The notes below the pieces were generated by a model. The model did not search any database. It was not told where the DNA came from and saw nothing but the letters and a program-made list of their open reading frames with translations. Shown piece after piece: positions 36,801 to 44,246 of a stretch of DNA of 55,846 bases. The DNA is from Lachnospiraceae bacterium (GTDB lineage Bacteria > Bacillota > Clostridia > Lachnospirales > Lachnospiraceae), in the NCBI GenBank assembly GCA_024682555.1, contig JAIKZD010000083.1:1-55846 (forward strand), written 5' to 3'. The position numbers and the translations under genes are program-made. Position 1 is the stretch's first letter; every line of letters begins with the position of its first letter.

Positions 36801-38441
36801 CGTGCATTCACGCAGGAAGAGGTTGAGGCACTGGTTTCGGTAAGGAAGTCATCCGCAAAGGATGCGGAAATAGTGAACCAGGATATTTATACGGTTTCCT
36901 TTAATCCCGCCGATACCTTAAAGACCGGCAAGGTCCCGGTAACCGTACACGGAAAGGAAGGTTACGGCGATCTGTGGAAGAGTGCATCCTTTAAGATATT
37001 TCCAAGACCCGCAGAATCTGAGGATCCGGAAGAGCAGAAGATCGAGATACGCTTTACGGACGGTGATGAGGCAGAGTACACAGGAGCTGCCGTTAAACCC
37101 GCCTTTACGGTATATGATCCGGATCTTGATCCTGAGCTGTTCCCGGGAAATCTGATACCGGAGACGGATTATTCCGTGAAATATGCAAACAATACCGCGG
37201 CAGAAAAGAAAGATGCGGTTAAGGAGACGAGAGGTAAGGAAGTAAGCATCGCCCCGACTGTGACCCTGACCTTTAAGAACAGATATAAGGGCACACTCAC
37301 CGGACGATTTACTATCAGTCCGCTTAAGCTTGGATCTGAGGATGTGTCGGTAACAATTGCTGATATTAAGGATAACGGTAAAACGCAGATCGATGCATCT
37401 TCCTTAAAGCCGGTTGTTAAATACGGAAAGACAACGCTTAAAAAGGATAAGGATTATCTGATAAGGTATGTTCCAAAGGCAGATACCGAGTGGCAGAGCC
37501 TGACCGTTGTACCGACAGGAAATTATGCGGAAAAAGAGGGAGATCCCATAACCGTTCCGTTTAGGATTTACGGACAGAACAGTGCCGTGGATTTATCCGA
37601 TAAAACCGTCTTTACCGTGGAGGCTTCCGATACTTATCCTGTTTATAACGGCGGAAAGCTGATGCCTCATGTTACGGTAAAGGCATTGATATGCGGTGAG
37701 GGAAAGACACTGAGATCCGGCAGGGATTATACTCTGTCCTGCAGCAATAATACAAATGCCGGGAAGCCGGGAGCGAAAAATGCGCCGTCCTGGAAGGTGA
37801 CCGGAAAGGGTGCCTATAAGGGCAGTCAGAGCGGAACCTTTACCATACTTCCGAAGGAACTGAGCGATGAAACCTGTATCATAACAGTCGCAGAGATCAA
37901 GTGGAGCAAAGGAAAAGAATTAAAGCCCAAGGTGACCGTAACAGACAGGACCACGGGCAGGGCGCTTAAGAGCGGGACGGATTATACTCTTGCTTATGTC
38001 AATAATACAGAGCCTGCGGAAGCGGACGATCCGGATCCGGAGAAACGTCCGACGGTGATCATAACCGGTAAAGGCAATTATACGACCGAAGGAGCGGGCC
38101 TTGAGAGCGCAGGACTTAGGGATGGTGTATACAGGGCATACTTCAGGATCTATGAGAAGGACATAACTTCGGTAAAGGTTACCGGGATCGTGTCTCCGGT
38201 ACCTTATACCGGCTCTCAGATAAGGCAGGAGGGTATTGTGGTATATCCGGACAATAAGAGCACCGTGCCTCTTAAGAGATGGACAAAAGAGGATCCGACC
38301 GGTGATTATGAGATCATATATGACGAAAACATAAAAGCAGGTACCGGACGGGTATATATCATCGGAAAGGGAGCCTACGGCAGCAGAAAGACGGTAAGCT
38401 TCATAATCGCTCCGAAGGTGCTCTCGTGGCTTGTTGAGTAA
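27876..38441 (+). CDS. giant secreted multidomain protein, 3,521 residues
   Basis: The ATG follows AAAGGAG, and residues 1-33 form a signal peptide (cleavage near VLA/DP). Visible order: GLUG-like and beta-helix-like repeats (~110-275), two InlB B-type repeats ending LYAKW (~412-555), a carboxypeptidase-regulatory-like Ig domain (SGRITDKNTGDGIRNASV, ~560-640), a Gly-rich hinge, several further Ig-like domains, a propeller-like region (~2245-2640) and nine degenerate YTG...DYTLSY...GKGxYKG repeats (~2700-3515). No LPxTG motif, choline-binding or S-layer repeat, or C-terminal membrane anchor is visible, so it is either released or held non-covalently. No catalytic domain was recognised; adhesion or carbohydrate/matrix binding is the natural guess. 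The frame is intact throughout 10.5 kb. The last ~740 residues are co-linear with the next protein. Confidence 0.9.
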   Translation: MFRFNRIGKSIVSIILSFLMIAGLIPETVYPVLADPVQTAGNWTDYASDSVTPDENNVYSISDASELAWVAEHFNDNEYNEDYSGETFMLTSDIDLSAHYWTPIGNSYAHTFKGTFNGNGHTITGLRVGSQDSPYNTGIDAGLFGYVTGPISNLKITEALIYAEHPSDTYQSAAGLLSGRLAGGALVKNCDLSGSVFTGGVNATRNGTAGGVTGEMQGGAVIDSCRISANITLTDTDGQCCLGGIAGVAGHLTASTIMNCVSDVHISVPEGADLSKVESGPISAYSPKGRMNLTARNCIVRADLGGAGGFSGALDTLGYCTLRNICWIETDLKLPENESFVQTDPRYYYYGLTKLERTDMTETGMKASSFVNTLNSGRNGIDGALEWSLDADKNDGFPDLADAGITEAAVTFCTVTFMSRESVFKTLTVESGQTISKPSDYPTMEGKTFQYWYSDDPSVEYDFSTPVTSDITLYAKWKEQGSAQIKYTVRFDSKGGSYIYPQTVNAGERAIVPDEPLKKGFNFGGWYTDPDCSLAYDFDAEVNSDTVLYAKWTEAADVSISGRITDKNTGDGIRNASVALSNGQNAVTDEFGYYRISGVNPGTYTVTASASGYNDSIKTGFAVGNKSLGYDAALTKKSGGGGGAAPVNIYVSVNCVYSGIMLDGVEVKAVGEGALGTYTQITSNGGLANFTELPAGRYTFYVNHVGRAGWESYTSEPKDLTGDYQLTCSLKPNYQSLKVNVLGSFDPKTNTANAPLKGKTVTLTGVDPADEENVLITIDAYTGEDGSVTIEKLVPITWKITCSDFAYEEQEETVYSDGSGDLSEEEVTLTLPFIDSSLLVEFSSVYSDPDIFKRTDDNPNPLDVLLTGVAGTMTEGIVRPGTPDESGKVVFTGLFPGSYNLRASGRSKRYVSVTAGDGREIFTDTGAEGFSRFGKKHFDVEFEGTQSAAVALSMRSTATVDMTAAPASFSGTLFKTDMDENGEIVSTPCANTKIYIKPSAYYPQEGVDENGYEVTTDARGRYSVTLAPGLYGVEVESRYNDYFGGHLTYHEGNTDGYVGTLGWPCIGTWTGSYASAVSWMTSDDSWAYGDIGGMSLSSGSVVADLEMMEKKISYSACSPGNPVVYDNLTWYRLMIGCERDEEITPDDRTTVRNNYDYYNNNYEYVSYHPETRGASIQLTGDKQETVTMTGKTFPYVFHELSPGDYGLEYNISDAYAELESSVSWGGNITFFEFPAPGKLPDSFPEDYAEKGNPWPLSTKSSGLRIDAKEGRRTFRDIHDSIRFKFFNAEYYDYFGTGGIEQSEYERQVSSYGGEDSDLLWRNGDGTIGTLADGVYPDPPDQVEILQEYLAALPDDASYEQKQNAREAAYQAYQNQYAQWESEKENRGFPKEGGRYEYLAVSPCWDENYDSNSYALFEKYLVGYSTGRIPDKLFYYQYTVSNRAKPLPDGTVTLYFCAPKGKGHVFINNLEYIRNQELHEEMLDDLWFSVTLDNSNNGTINCDVNFLLPNQCSSNVSILSQEQVKHLLNPRTIVVKAVENGNESNILDDVDVTITYAGRNFGSASPTAEQTCFGNVTEVEVSADEYEWEYKDFSVLSTYDDGTKTETFFVPLTRKAYPKEFLIKDEAGNPVSNASIRLTGRSHGQPFYIFTHSDGKAAASDLNYQDYDVYVSCAGYSAVNTVITAEDVRSDNVVNSGLQRAPQPGFSENSVSINRKGAFIPGVSFTGSSNSVEFLLDLALADAEDSPVYYTVNAQVTTSDSDPLREVYLVDKKTFRNADFSDIPDPLATPAMGENTYNPSEALAWLEKLSRGELGNIYFRTLSNGEAFVPKTDTGDSGFTYDIKATLPLWELPPDGFEPCLIALTSNSAVQIYDLDYTGENEKDQLIGMRLKGDCAAMLNNITLMANAQVLGGGAIEKLEELTEPTGSIIPLPSFEAKVELDDDGFITYDYTVEMQLLQGKKSVSDAEKSYMSILPSTLGVTASGGWNMALNGKSREISNSFDVALSAQNLDALDYLPSVLKKLPVKVEFDEDNPPTGKFTLSSTDTRDKNNRNTQEEYAFNANGQVHIVAQASAFSTFAAVLPVGPVLASLEKSGALDIGAQVKVAVGADGTYTYTIINGDETNHEVTFKIGAGAGFGIYAKALGGALGAEANLKLSGADDNLEDMVTVSASIDKDGFHMNSVDGIVKADAHIEIDTWFINGEKDFDFLDIPFSYQFGTETQFSLTRINIQNNIKSRDDFDISVFNGRPETLVSNLLPIGGYAADEDGEGTFVYTDMTAKGGNVRLMLAPYKGNRIWGTPVCISSTNGLIPAFDVISVPGGKYMAVWSEITQANMLKTCPPSVIRYSVGSISDGKWSGSSGVLATLNSEVASKLLLTSDNERIYLAALKTAEGPVAEHFNISGFRYENSKWGAETSLANDQPAYGISACAADGSLFVSFVTSDMIHHVLKWNGPVTDNEFAAAGCETAMVSDDENAYLIAETGAGLVLMGYDGEEWTVRGVIDTIQSPGNPSLDVSGNLMAVSYTDQNGKNLYLTECGTDGGILERTALKTTSDRLKDSTALISGKGIFILTVLDGASDLLNVYSKEGYEKDPAVILAAPDGADGLIYSGKPQRLVTAGMVDGGAMKYAVAVKEPEGPEPGEPDEEAYSKTLPEGVNAGIYRVFYLPEADEDHTQPGVNNAPYVDVRIGEKTLTADMLLPEKTVIEVTGETGENIYDAPVLTVKDGDTVLIKDTDYSVSEASDDHVNAFGTYRTVIEGKGNYKGTASVSWKVMKVEKSGQAGDMFSHSAVEPQTYTGLKIEPDPVILWNGMELEKGTDYTLSYKNNINAAPADAEKNPPTITVTGKGVYKSTMSFTFDIGSMRIDDGNELTDGFAEGFEVNIEDRQYTGKTVFSKPVIKYVNEAGKTVTLKEKTDYTLEYDPLEPVQGEISVTVHGMRNYEGQAKTAYKIIKKSDDQAYKNAVVVIADQDQLFKGRAFTQEEVEALVSVRKSSAKDAEIVNQDIYTVSFNPADTLKTGKVPVTVHGKEGYGDLWKSASFKIFPRPAESEDPEEQKIEIRFTDGDEAEYTGAAVKPAFTVYDPDLDPELFPGNLIPETDYSVKYANNTAAEKKDAVKETRGKEVSIAPTVTLTFKNRYKGTLTGRFTISPLKLGSEDVSVTIADIKDNGKTQIDASSLKPVVKYGKTTLKKDKDYLIRYVPKADTEWQSLTVVPTGNYAEKEGDPITVPFRIYGQNSAVDLSDKTVFTVEASDTYPVYNGGKLMPHVTVKALICGEGKTLRSGRDYTLSCSNNTNAGKPGAKNAPSWKVTGKGAYKGSQSGTFTILPKELSDETCIITVAEIKWSKGKELKPKVTVTDRTTGRALKSGTDYTLAYVNNTEPAEADDPDPEKRPTVIITGKGNYTTEGAGLESAGLRDGVYRAYFRIYEKDITSVKVTGIVSPVPYTGSQIRQEGIVVYPDNKSTVPLKRWTKEDPTGDYEIIYDENIKAGTGRVYIIGKGAYGSRKTVSFIIAPKVLSWLVE

Positions 38442-38450
38442 CATTCCGAT

Positions 38451-38478
38451 CCTTTTCTGCTCTCTCGCAGGAAAAAGG
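38451..38478 (+). other. hairpin after the giant gene
   Basis: CCTTTTCTGC (38451-38460) can pair with GCAGGAAAAAGG (38467-38478) with one bulge. No U-run follows, so read-through into the paralogue is possible. Confidence 0.4.
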
Positions 38479-38589
38479 AATCTTTAACGAAAAAACGATA
38501 GTTGAGGGAAGGCCCCTGACAGATCATTGCCGAAAACACAAATGATATTTGCGGGGATTAAGATAGCTTGGTCGAAAGGAGATAAGGAT

Positions 38590-38730
38590 ATGTTCAGAAT
38601 GAGGAGAAAACGGATGAAGGCCGCCATAACAGCGGCAGTAATGTCACTTACAGCGGTCATGAGTGCCTTGACACCTGAAGCTGTCCTGGCAAAACAGTCG
38701 GATTCCGTCCAGGGTGTCTCGATCTCATAG
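38590..38730 (+). CDS. signal-peptide fragment, out of frame with the next gene
   Basis: GAAAGGAG precedes the ATG at 38590. The 46 codons encode a classic signal peptide (basic start, MKAAITAAVMSLTAVMSAL, cleavage after VLA) plus a few mature residues (QSDSVQGVSIS) and then stop. The large paralogue begins 12 bases later in another frame, has no signal peptide of its own and no good ribosome-binding site. I read this as the true 5' end of that protein, separated by a loss of frame near 38715-38740, either a real mutation, a sequencing error or recoding. No canonical slippery heptamer is visible. Confidence 0.65.
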   Translation: MFRMRRKRMKAAITAAVMSLTAVMSALTPEAVLAKQSDSVQGVSIS

Positions 38731-38741
38731 CTTCTCCGATT

Positions 38742-41700
38742 ATGGGGGATTCCTGCTTCCGGGGACAGTACAGGGTAGTGGTATCCGAGATCGCAGAGCA
38801 GGATGAAGATACGGCGGCCTCCGCGGCGGCAGTTGCTGCACTTGCAGGCAGTGAAGGGACATTGTTTGAAGTCGATGATTATGAGATCAATTGTAAATCG
38901 GGGACGATATCTTCCGATGCGACCACTACCGCCGTAATTGGCGAATCTGTTGCAGAGGGGATCATCGCAAACCTTGCCGGAATGGAGGATTCACTTAGCG
39001 CGGATGAACAGGCGGGTCTTATCGCAGGGGAAGCATTCCTGTATGTGGATTCGGCGGAGATAAGTGCCGATGATGTCGCAGAGACCGTGAAAACAGCTAT
39101 AGAAGAAGCAGCCGCGGAAGCAGATGTTTCTGCAGGAGGAAATCTGTCCTTCATGAACATCGGTCTTTTTGCCCAGCTCGGAGAATGCGCCAGGAGACCT
39201 GTGAGTGAAGCGGCGGATGAAGATGCCGCAAGGATATCAGTGGATACGTCTAAACTGGCACCCATGCCGGCCGGGACAACAAGGACGGTACAGATAATCA
39301 GATACCATAACGGTGAAGCGGAGGTGCTTGATGATGTGACGCTTGACGGGGCAGTCGCAACGTTTTCCTCATCCCTGTTTTCGCCTTATGCGGTGGTGTA
39401 CAGGGATGAGAGGACGACACAGAACGAAGATGACGTCGCAAGCGTTACCTGGCGGTACTGCACCAATACTGAGGATTACAAGGTATATAAGACCGCATAC
39501 TATTCTTCCTTTGAAGCCGCAGCCCACGCGGCCTGCGAGAGCTCTTATAAGGAAGAGCTTCCGGCAGAGGATCAGACGGCTTTCAGGTATTACAGCGCGC
39601 CGGTCATAAAGCTCTTTAAAAATGTGACTGTTGACAATAAGATTGATCTGGATTCGGATACGGCTCTGTATCTGGATCTTAACGGCAAAGAACTGACCAT
39701 TACAAAAGACGGGGAACTGTCGGGCGATTCGGATGAATATCCCACAAATATCTGCCTTGACAGTACGGTGCCCGGAAAGATAAACAGCGCAGGTACCATA
39801 GGCGTTGCCTTTTCCATGTGGACAGGGGATGTGTTTAATATAACCGGCGGAACGATCCTTAACAGCTTCGGAATGGACGGCGGCACGCTCAATATAACCG
39901 GCGGTACTGTAAACTTCGGCGGATGTATGATAAATAACGGCGGAGCAGCCGATATCTCGGCGAATATCTACGGCGATGCCATGATAAGTAATATGGATTA
40001 TGTCTGCTATCTGGATGATGAAGGAAATATTCAGGAGGACATGCATTCAATAATGCTCAATCTGTACGGCGGGTATTACGATACGGATCCGAGATCATAC
40101 AGGACCGGTAATATGGGTTATGAATTTGACCAGAGCGCATACGTAAATCTGGATGAATCAAAGCTCGAAGAATACGCAGATCAGACAGACTGGGCAGCGG
40201 ATCCGGATATCTATACATGGCGTATCACCGGCGGGGAAGTGCCCGGACCGGATCCCGGATGGGAGCCTATGGAGGATGAGGAGCTTAAGTACAGTACTAT
40301 AAGCAACCAGACCTATACAGGGGCACAGATAACGCCGGAGCCGAAGGTAAAGTTCGGGGAAAAAGAGCTTGTAAAGGGCGTAGATTATACACTAAGCTAC
40401 AAGAATAATATCAATGTGGCAGAAAAAGAGGCCGCAAACGCACCGACCGTTATCGTGACCGGAAAAGGACTGTATCAGAGCACCCTGGCGGTTCCTTTCG
40501 CGATAAAGCCAAGAAAGATCAACAACGGAGATGATTTTGCGGATGACTTTACCGTAAGCTGTGAAGACAGGGCTTATACAGGCGGTGTGATCAAACAGAA
40601 GCCCGTAGTTTTGTTTAAGGACGGCGCCGGCAAAGTCGTGATCCTCAAGGAAACAAAGGATTACACACTCTCATGGTCGGGTGAAAAAGACGGAGAGCCT
40701 TCGACTGATCCCAAGGATCCCGGGACAGTTACCGTTACGGTGACAGGAAAGGGAAACTTTACGGGAAGTGCGGCTACGACCTATGAGATAGTGGAAAAGA
40801 ATACCGATCCGGATGAGGTCGATCTGAAGAATGCTGTGATCGTGGTAAGTACGGATTCCGAATTAACCACCTACAAAGGCAGGGAGTTTGAGCAGGATGA
40901 AGTGGAAGAGCTGATCACTGTTTATGAATCAAAGGCAGCACAGAAAGAGGATGATCCTGTTGATCCGAGTCTTTATAACGTCACCTATGATCCTAAGGAT
41001 ACTCTTAAGGCAGGAACGGTAAAGGTAAACGTTCACGGTAAAAACGGTCACGCGGAGCTTTGGAAGACAGTGAGCTTCAAGATCCTGCCAAAGCCCGTGG
41101 TTGATGAGGATGAGATTGAATATGTCACTGCAGCGCTTGCGGAGGGTGAGGAGCCGGTATACACCGGAAAACCCTTAAAGCCTGCCGTTGTTGTGACAGA
41201 TGATGATACGGGTGAGGAGATCTCTGCCTCCAATTACACAGTTTCGTATATAAGGAATACAAATGCTGAGGACGAATCTGCCACTAAGGAGGTAAGGGGT
41301 GAAGAGGTGAGCATTGCACCGACAGCTACACTGACCTTTAAGGGTAATTACAAAGGGAAGCTTTCAATGGCATTTACGATCGAGCCCATGCCGGTTAACG
41401 GGGATGAGCTTACGATCACCCAGGCTGACATAAAGGATACCGGAAAGGAGATCGATGACACGACTTTAAAACCGGTAGTAAAGCTCGGTAAAACAACACT
41501 TAAGAAAGGTGAAGACAAGGACTATGTGATCAGTTTTGAACGGGATGAAAATAAGGAGATGCAGACCGCAACCATAGTGCTTGGAGGAAATTATGAAGGA
41601 TCCGGGGATTACGGATTCCGCATATATGATGCCGACAGTATTCTGGATCTTTCGGACGAAACCTTCACTGTATCCGCGGAAACGGAGAAAGCGACAGAAG

Positions 41701-42485
41701 GCGGCAAACCCGTTTATGTCTATACGGGCAATAAGATCTGTCCTGTTGTAACCGTGACTGCTTCGGTGGACGGAGCGAATGATCATGTGCTTGTTCCCGG
41801 AAGGGATTATACGGTGACATACAGCAATAATACAGGTGCCGGAGGGCATGATCTGAACAAGGCACCCGGATTCAAAGTGACGGGCAAAGGTGCATACAAA
41901 GGTTCCCGGACCGATACGTTTACGATCCTTCCGAAAGAACTGAGCGACGATACCTGTAATATCACTGTTTCAGACGGCAAATATAACAAGGGTAATGAAG
42001 TGAAGCCTAAGGTGACCGTCACCGACAGGACTACCGGCAAGGCTTTAAAGCTCAATACGGATTACACCGTCACCTATGACAGGAACAGGAATAGATTCAC
42101 TGATGACGATCCGTCCCAGAAACCGGAGACAGCGCCTGTTGTAAAGATCAAAGGTAAGGGAAACTATACAACCGATGGGGTGGATGTGGATAATGAATGC
42201 AAAAAATATTTCCGTATCTATGATAAGGATATCAATTCCGCGAAAGCTGTCGGCATAGGAAACATTGCCTATACCGGAAAACAGATCACTCTGGCTGATT
42301 TTGCCGGTTTTGTGATCTATCCGGACAATAAGGATAAAAACCCTCTTTCCGCAGACAATTACACGGTGGAATACGGGGAGAATAAGGATGTCGGGACCGG
42401 AACGATCACCTTCAGAGGGAAGGGTGATTACGGAAACACCAAGGTGGTAAAGTTTAAGATCACACCGAAGATATTTAAAAAATAG
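38742..42485 (+). CDS. secreted repeat protein, shorter paralogue of the giant protein
   Basis: A 1,247-codon frame; the frame is open from 38679. The N-terminal ~230 residues are Ala/Glu/Asp-rich and end in a beta-rich FSPYAVVYRDE segment often seen in Clostridia surface proteins. A short beta-helix-like region with NITGGT repeats follows (~365-420). Residues ~517-1245 are eight Ig-like repeats co-linear with the last eight of the 3,521-residue neighbour, ending without an anchor. The duplication is plain: each repeat matches its counterpart in order (for example KNNINVAEKEA against KNNINAAPADA). As given, the protein lacks a signal peptide because of the frame break at its start. Confidence 0.8.
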   Translation: MGDSCFRGQYRVVVSEIAEQDEDTAASAAAVAALAGSEGTLFEVDDYEINCKSGTISSDATTTAVIGESVAEGIIANLAGMEDSLSADEQAGLIAGEAFLYVDSAEISADDVAETVKTAIEEAAAEADVSAGGNLSFMNIGLFAQLGECARRPVSEAADEDAARISVDTSKLAPMPAGTTRTVQIIRYHNGEAEVLDDVTLDGAVATFSSSLFSPYAVVYRDERTTQNEDDVASVTWRYCTNTEDYKVYKTAYYSSFEAAAHAACESSYKEELPAEDQTAFRYYSAPVIKLFKNVTVDNKIDLDSDTALYLDLNGKELTITKDGELSGDSDEYPTNICLDSTVPGKINSAGTIGVAFSMWTGDVFNITGGTILNSFGMDGGTLNITGGTVNFGGCMINNGGAADISANIYGDAMISNMDYVCYLDDEGNIQEDMHSIMLNLYGGYYDTDPRSYRTGNMGYEFDQSAYVNLDESKLEEYADQTDWAADPDIYTWRITGGEVPGPDPGWEPMEDEELKYSTISNQTYTGAQITPEPKVKFGEKELVKGVDYTLSYKNNINVAEKEAANAPTVIVTGKGLYQSTLAVPFAIKPRKINNGDDFADDFTVSCEDRAYTGGVIKQKPVVLFKDGAGKVVILKETKDYTLSWSGEKDGEPSTDPKDPGTVTVTVTGKGNFTGSAATTYEIVEKNTDPDEVDLKNAVIVVSTDSELTTYKGREFEQDEVEELITVYESKAAQKEDDPVDPSLYNVTYDPKDTLKAGTVKVNVHGKNGHAELWKTVSFKILPKPVVDEDEIEYVTAALAEGEEPVYTGKPLKPAVVVTDDDTGEEISASNYTVSYIRNTNAEDESATKEVRGEEVSIAPTATLTFKGNYKGKLSMAFTIEPMPVNGDELTITQADIKDTGKEIDDTTLKPVVKLGKTTLKKGEDKDYVISFERDENKEMQTATIVLGGNYEGSGDYGFRIYDADSILDLSDETFTVSAETEKATEGGKPVYVYTGNKICPVVTVTASVDGANDHVLVPGRDYTVTYSNNTGAGGHDLNKAPGFKVTGKGAYKGSRTDTFTILPKELSDDTCNITVSDGKYNKGNEVKPKVTVTDRTTGKALKLNTDYTVTYDRNRNRFTDDDPSQKPETAPVVKIKGKGNYTTDGVDVDNECKKYFRIYDKDINSAKAVGIGNIAYTGKQITLADFAGFVIYPDNKDKNPLSADNYTVEYGENKDVGTGTITFRGKGDYGNTKVVKFKITPKIFKK

Positions 42486-42531
42486 GAACCGGCGGTACTT
42501 TGGAGGATATTCCATACCCTGTAACGGCAGA

Positions 42532-42562
42532 CTGCCCGGCAGCACAGCTGTCGGGCAGTTTC
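42532..42562 (+). terminator. probable terminator after the surface paralogue
   Basis: CTGCCCG (42532-42538) pairs with CGGGCAG (42552-42558) with additional inner pairing, followed by TTTCC. Moderate because the U-run is short. Confidence 0.5.
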
Positions 42563-42707
42563 CGTGTTATTGGATTTTTTCGATAACTTCTTCAGGATCT
42601 TTTATACGGATTTCTGCCTGTTTCGCCGGTTATTTGGCCTTGCCGGCCCGTTTTCTTTGCCTTCGGGTGGGGCATATTTCCGATGTGTCGGGATCCGCAG
42701 GATTTTG

Positions 42708-42716
42708 TGGTATAAT
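42708..42716 (+). promoter_or_regulatory. extended -10 promoter of the ParB-HAD operon
   Basis: TGGTATAAT is a perfect extended -10; a second TATAAT follows at 42726-42731. The -35 region is poor, as often with extended -10 promoters. The remainder of the 315-base gap 42486-42800 holds only the upstream hairpin. Confidence 0.6.
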
Positions 42717-42800
42717 ATTAACGGCTATAATACAGAAGAAACGAATTTCAGCGAAAATTCCTGTTTAAGCTTGATGACAGATACGAACTCGGAGAAGAAA

Positions 42801-43691
42801 ATGGCAGCTAATCTGACAAAGACAGAACTTGAAAAACTCATCGCAGATGAAAAAAACATAATGGCTGACACGAGGGTAGTGATAAAGGCGTCGGTTTTCG
42901 AAAGATTTTTTGTCACTAAGATCGCCTGCAGCAAACTGTATCCCAACCCTGAGGATGAATTCTGCGATCCGAAGATCGGACCCAGCTACAGGATCGTCTC
43001 TTCATATATCGATGAGATAAAGAGGGAAACGGATCACGGGAACGAACCCTGGATGGATGATCCCGTCATAGTGGAAAAAACCTTTCCGGACGGCTATCTT
43101 CTGCTGAACGGACACCACAGATGGGCAGCCTGCAGGATGTACGGCAGGAAAAAGATCAGGGCCCATATCGTAAATCTTACCCAGCAGCAGGATATCGAAA
43201 AAATGTTAAAAAGCTCCGATCACACAAAGAGAGCGACATTTGACCTTGAGGAGGTTGTGTTTGCCCCTGAAGACATAAGCCTTAGCGAAAAACGGCCGGG
43301 AGTGTTGTTCGGAAAGCTTTTCTACAAGGAAAAACTGAGGCTCGGGATCCCGGCTCTCTTCAGATTCCTTTCTTCGGAGGGGTATGATATCTGGGTATAT
43401 TCAAACGGTTATTATTCCTTTGATTATATCAGGCATCTTCTCCGGAAATACCATGCCGAAGTTACCGGTGTCGTTACGGGTATCGGCAGGAAGAATAAAT
43501 CCTTTAAGGAACAGAGGGCACAGAGAGAAAGCCTTTTTGCAAAAAAGTATTCGGAGACCCTGCATATATCCGCAGACAGCATCGTAAGGACCAAAGGCGC
43601 GGGTTATGATCCCTTTGAGCAGGAGTTAAAAGATACAGGCAGGGGATGGTACAAAGAGGTCGTTAACGGGATAAAAAAATTTCCCGTGTGA
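42801..43691 (+). CDS. ParB/sulfiredoxin-like domain fused to a degenerate HAD-like domain
   Basis: A 296-residue protein. The start at 42801 follows GGAGAAG (42791-42797); the open frame extends back to 42564 but runs across the promoter, so that part is not coding. Residues ~20-140 look like a ParB/Srx-type domain: a KLYPNPEDEF strand, IVEKTFPDGYLLLNGHHRWAA with the family's GxxR-like box, and KIRAHIV. Residues ~145-290 resemble a HAD fold and align with the next protein: FDLEEVVF (second motif I Asp replaced by Glu), WVYSNG, and LHISADSIV where the usual Asp pair is Ala-Asp. The HAD half is therefore probably inactive or altered. The role of the combination is unknown. A HAD paralogue and a kinase follow. 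Confidence 0.65.
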   Translation: MAANLTKTELEKLIADEKNIMADTRVVIKASVFERFFVTKIACSKLYPNPEDEFCDPKIGPSYRIVSSYIDEIKRETDHGNEPWMDDPVIVEKTFPDGYLLLNGHHRWAACRMYGRKKIRAHIVNLTQQQDIEKMLKSSDHTKRATFDLEEVVFAPEDISLSEKRPGVLFGKLFYKEKLRLGIPALFRFLSSEGYDIWVYSNGYYSFDYIRHLLRKYHAEVTGVVTGIGRKNKSFKEQRAQRESLFAKKYSETLHISADSIVRTKGAGYDPFEQELKDTGRGWYKEVVNGIKKFPV

Positions 43692-43706
43692 CGGAAGGAT
43701 ATGCGG

Positions 43707-44213
43707 ATGGCAAAAAAGATCGATAACAGAAAGATGAGAGTTTCCTTTGATCTTGATGAGGTGCTCTTTGTGTCGCCTGAAACCCATAAGACGGAACCGC
43801 CCCTTATTTTTCCCTTAGACCGGATATATAAGGAAAGGCTGAGACTCGGCACACCGAGACTGATAAACAGACTGCAGGAGCTTTCCTATGAGGTGTGGGT
43901 CTATACATCCTCTTTTCGCAGCGAGAGATATATAAAGACACTGTTTCGGTTATACGGAGTTAAGTTTGACGGTATAGTAAACGGAAACAGGCATCTTGCG
44001 GAAGTGCAGAAGGGGCATGCGGAAACCCTTCCCCAGAAGCTTCCCAGCAGATACAGGATATCGCTTCATATCGATGACGAATCCATCATCTGTACCATGG
44101 GACGTCAGTTCGGCTTTAATGTTTACCAGCTCGATGCACAGGATGATGACTGGGAAGAGAAGATAATAGAACGCGCCGCGCAGATCAAAAGAAGAGAATT
44201 TCCGGAGGCGTGA
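43707..44213 (+). CDS. HAD-superfamily hydrolase-like protein
   Basis: A 168-residue protein. The ATG at 43707 is preferred because GGAAGG (43693-43698) lies eight bases upstream; an ATG at 43701 is too close. All HAD motifs are present: SFDLDEVLF (nucleophile and acid Asp), WVYTSS (motif II), a Lys in the EVQKGH region and LHIDDESII (motif IV). It should be a small phosphatase or phosphotransferase with no cap domain. It aligns end to end with the C-terminal half of the preceding protein, for example KERLRLGTPRLINRL against KEKLRLGIPALFRFL. The active/degenerate pair suggests catalytic and regulatory partners. Confidence 0.75.
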   Translation: MAKKIDNRKMRVSFDLDEVLFVSPETHKTEPPLIFPLDRIYKERLRLGTPRLINRLQELSYEVWVYTSSFRSERYIKTLFRLYGVKFDGIVNGNRHLAEVQKGHAETLPQKLPSRYRISLHIDDESIICTMGRQFGFNVYQLDAQDDDWEEKIIERAAQIKRREFPEA

Positions 44214-44246
44214 TCATGCAGAGGGAGTGCATAAACGGATAAAGTT

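Noticed and set aside
37920..38444. Long minus-strand open frames inside the giant and other genes
   Set aside because: They are shadows of the coding strand, lack ribosome-binding sites and have implausible composition.
42564..42800. 79-codon extension of the ParB-HAD protein
   Set aside because: It overlaps the extended -10 promoter and has no ribosome-binding site, whereas 42801 has GGAGAAG upstream.
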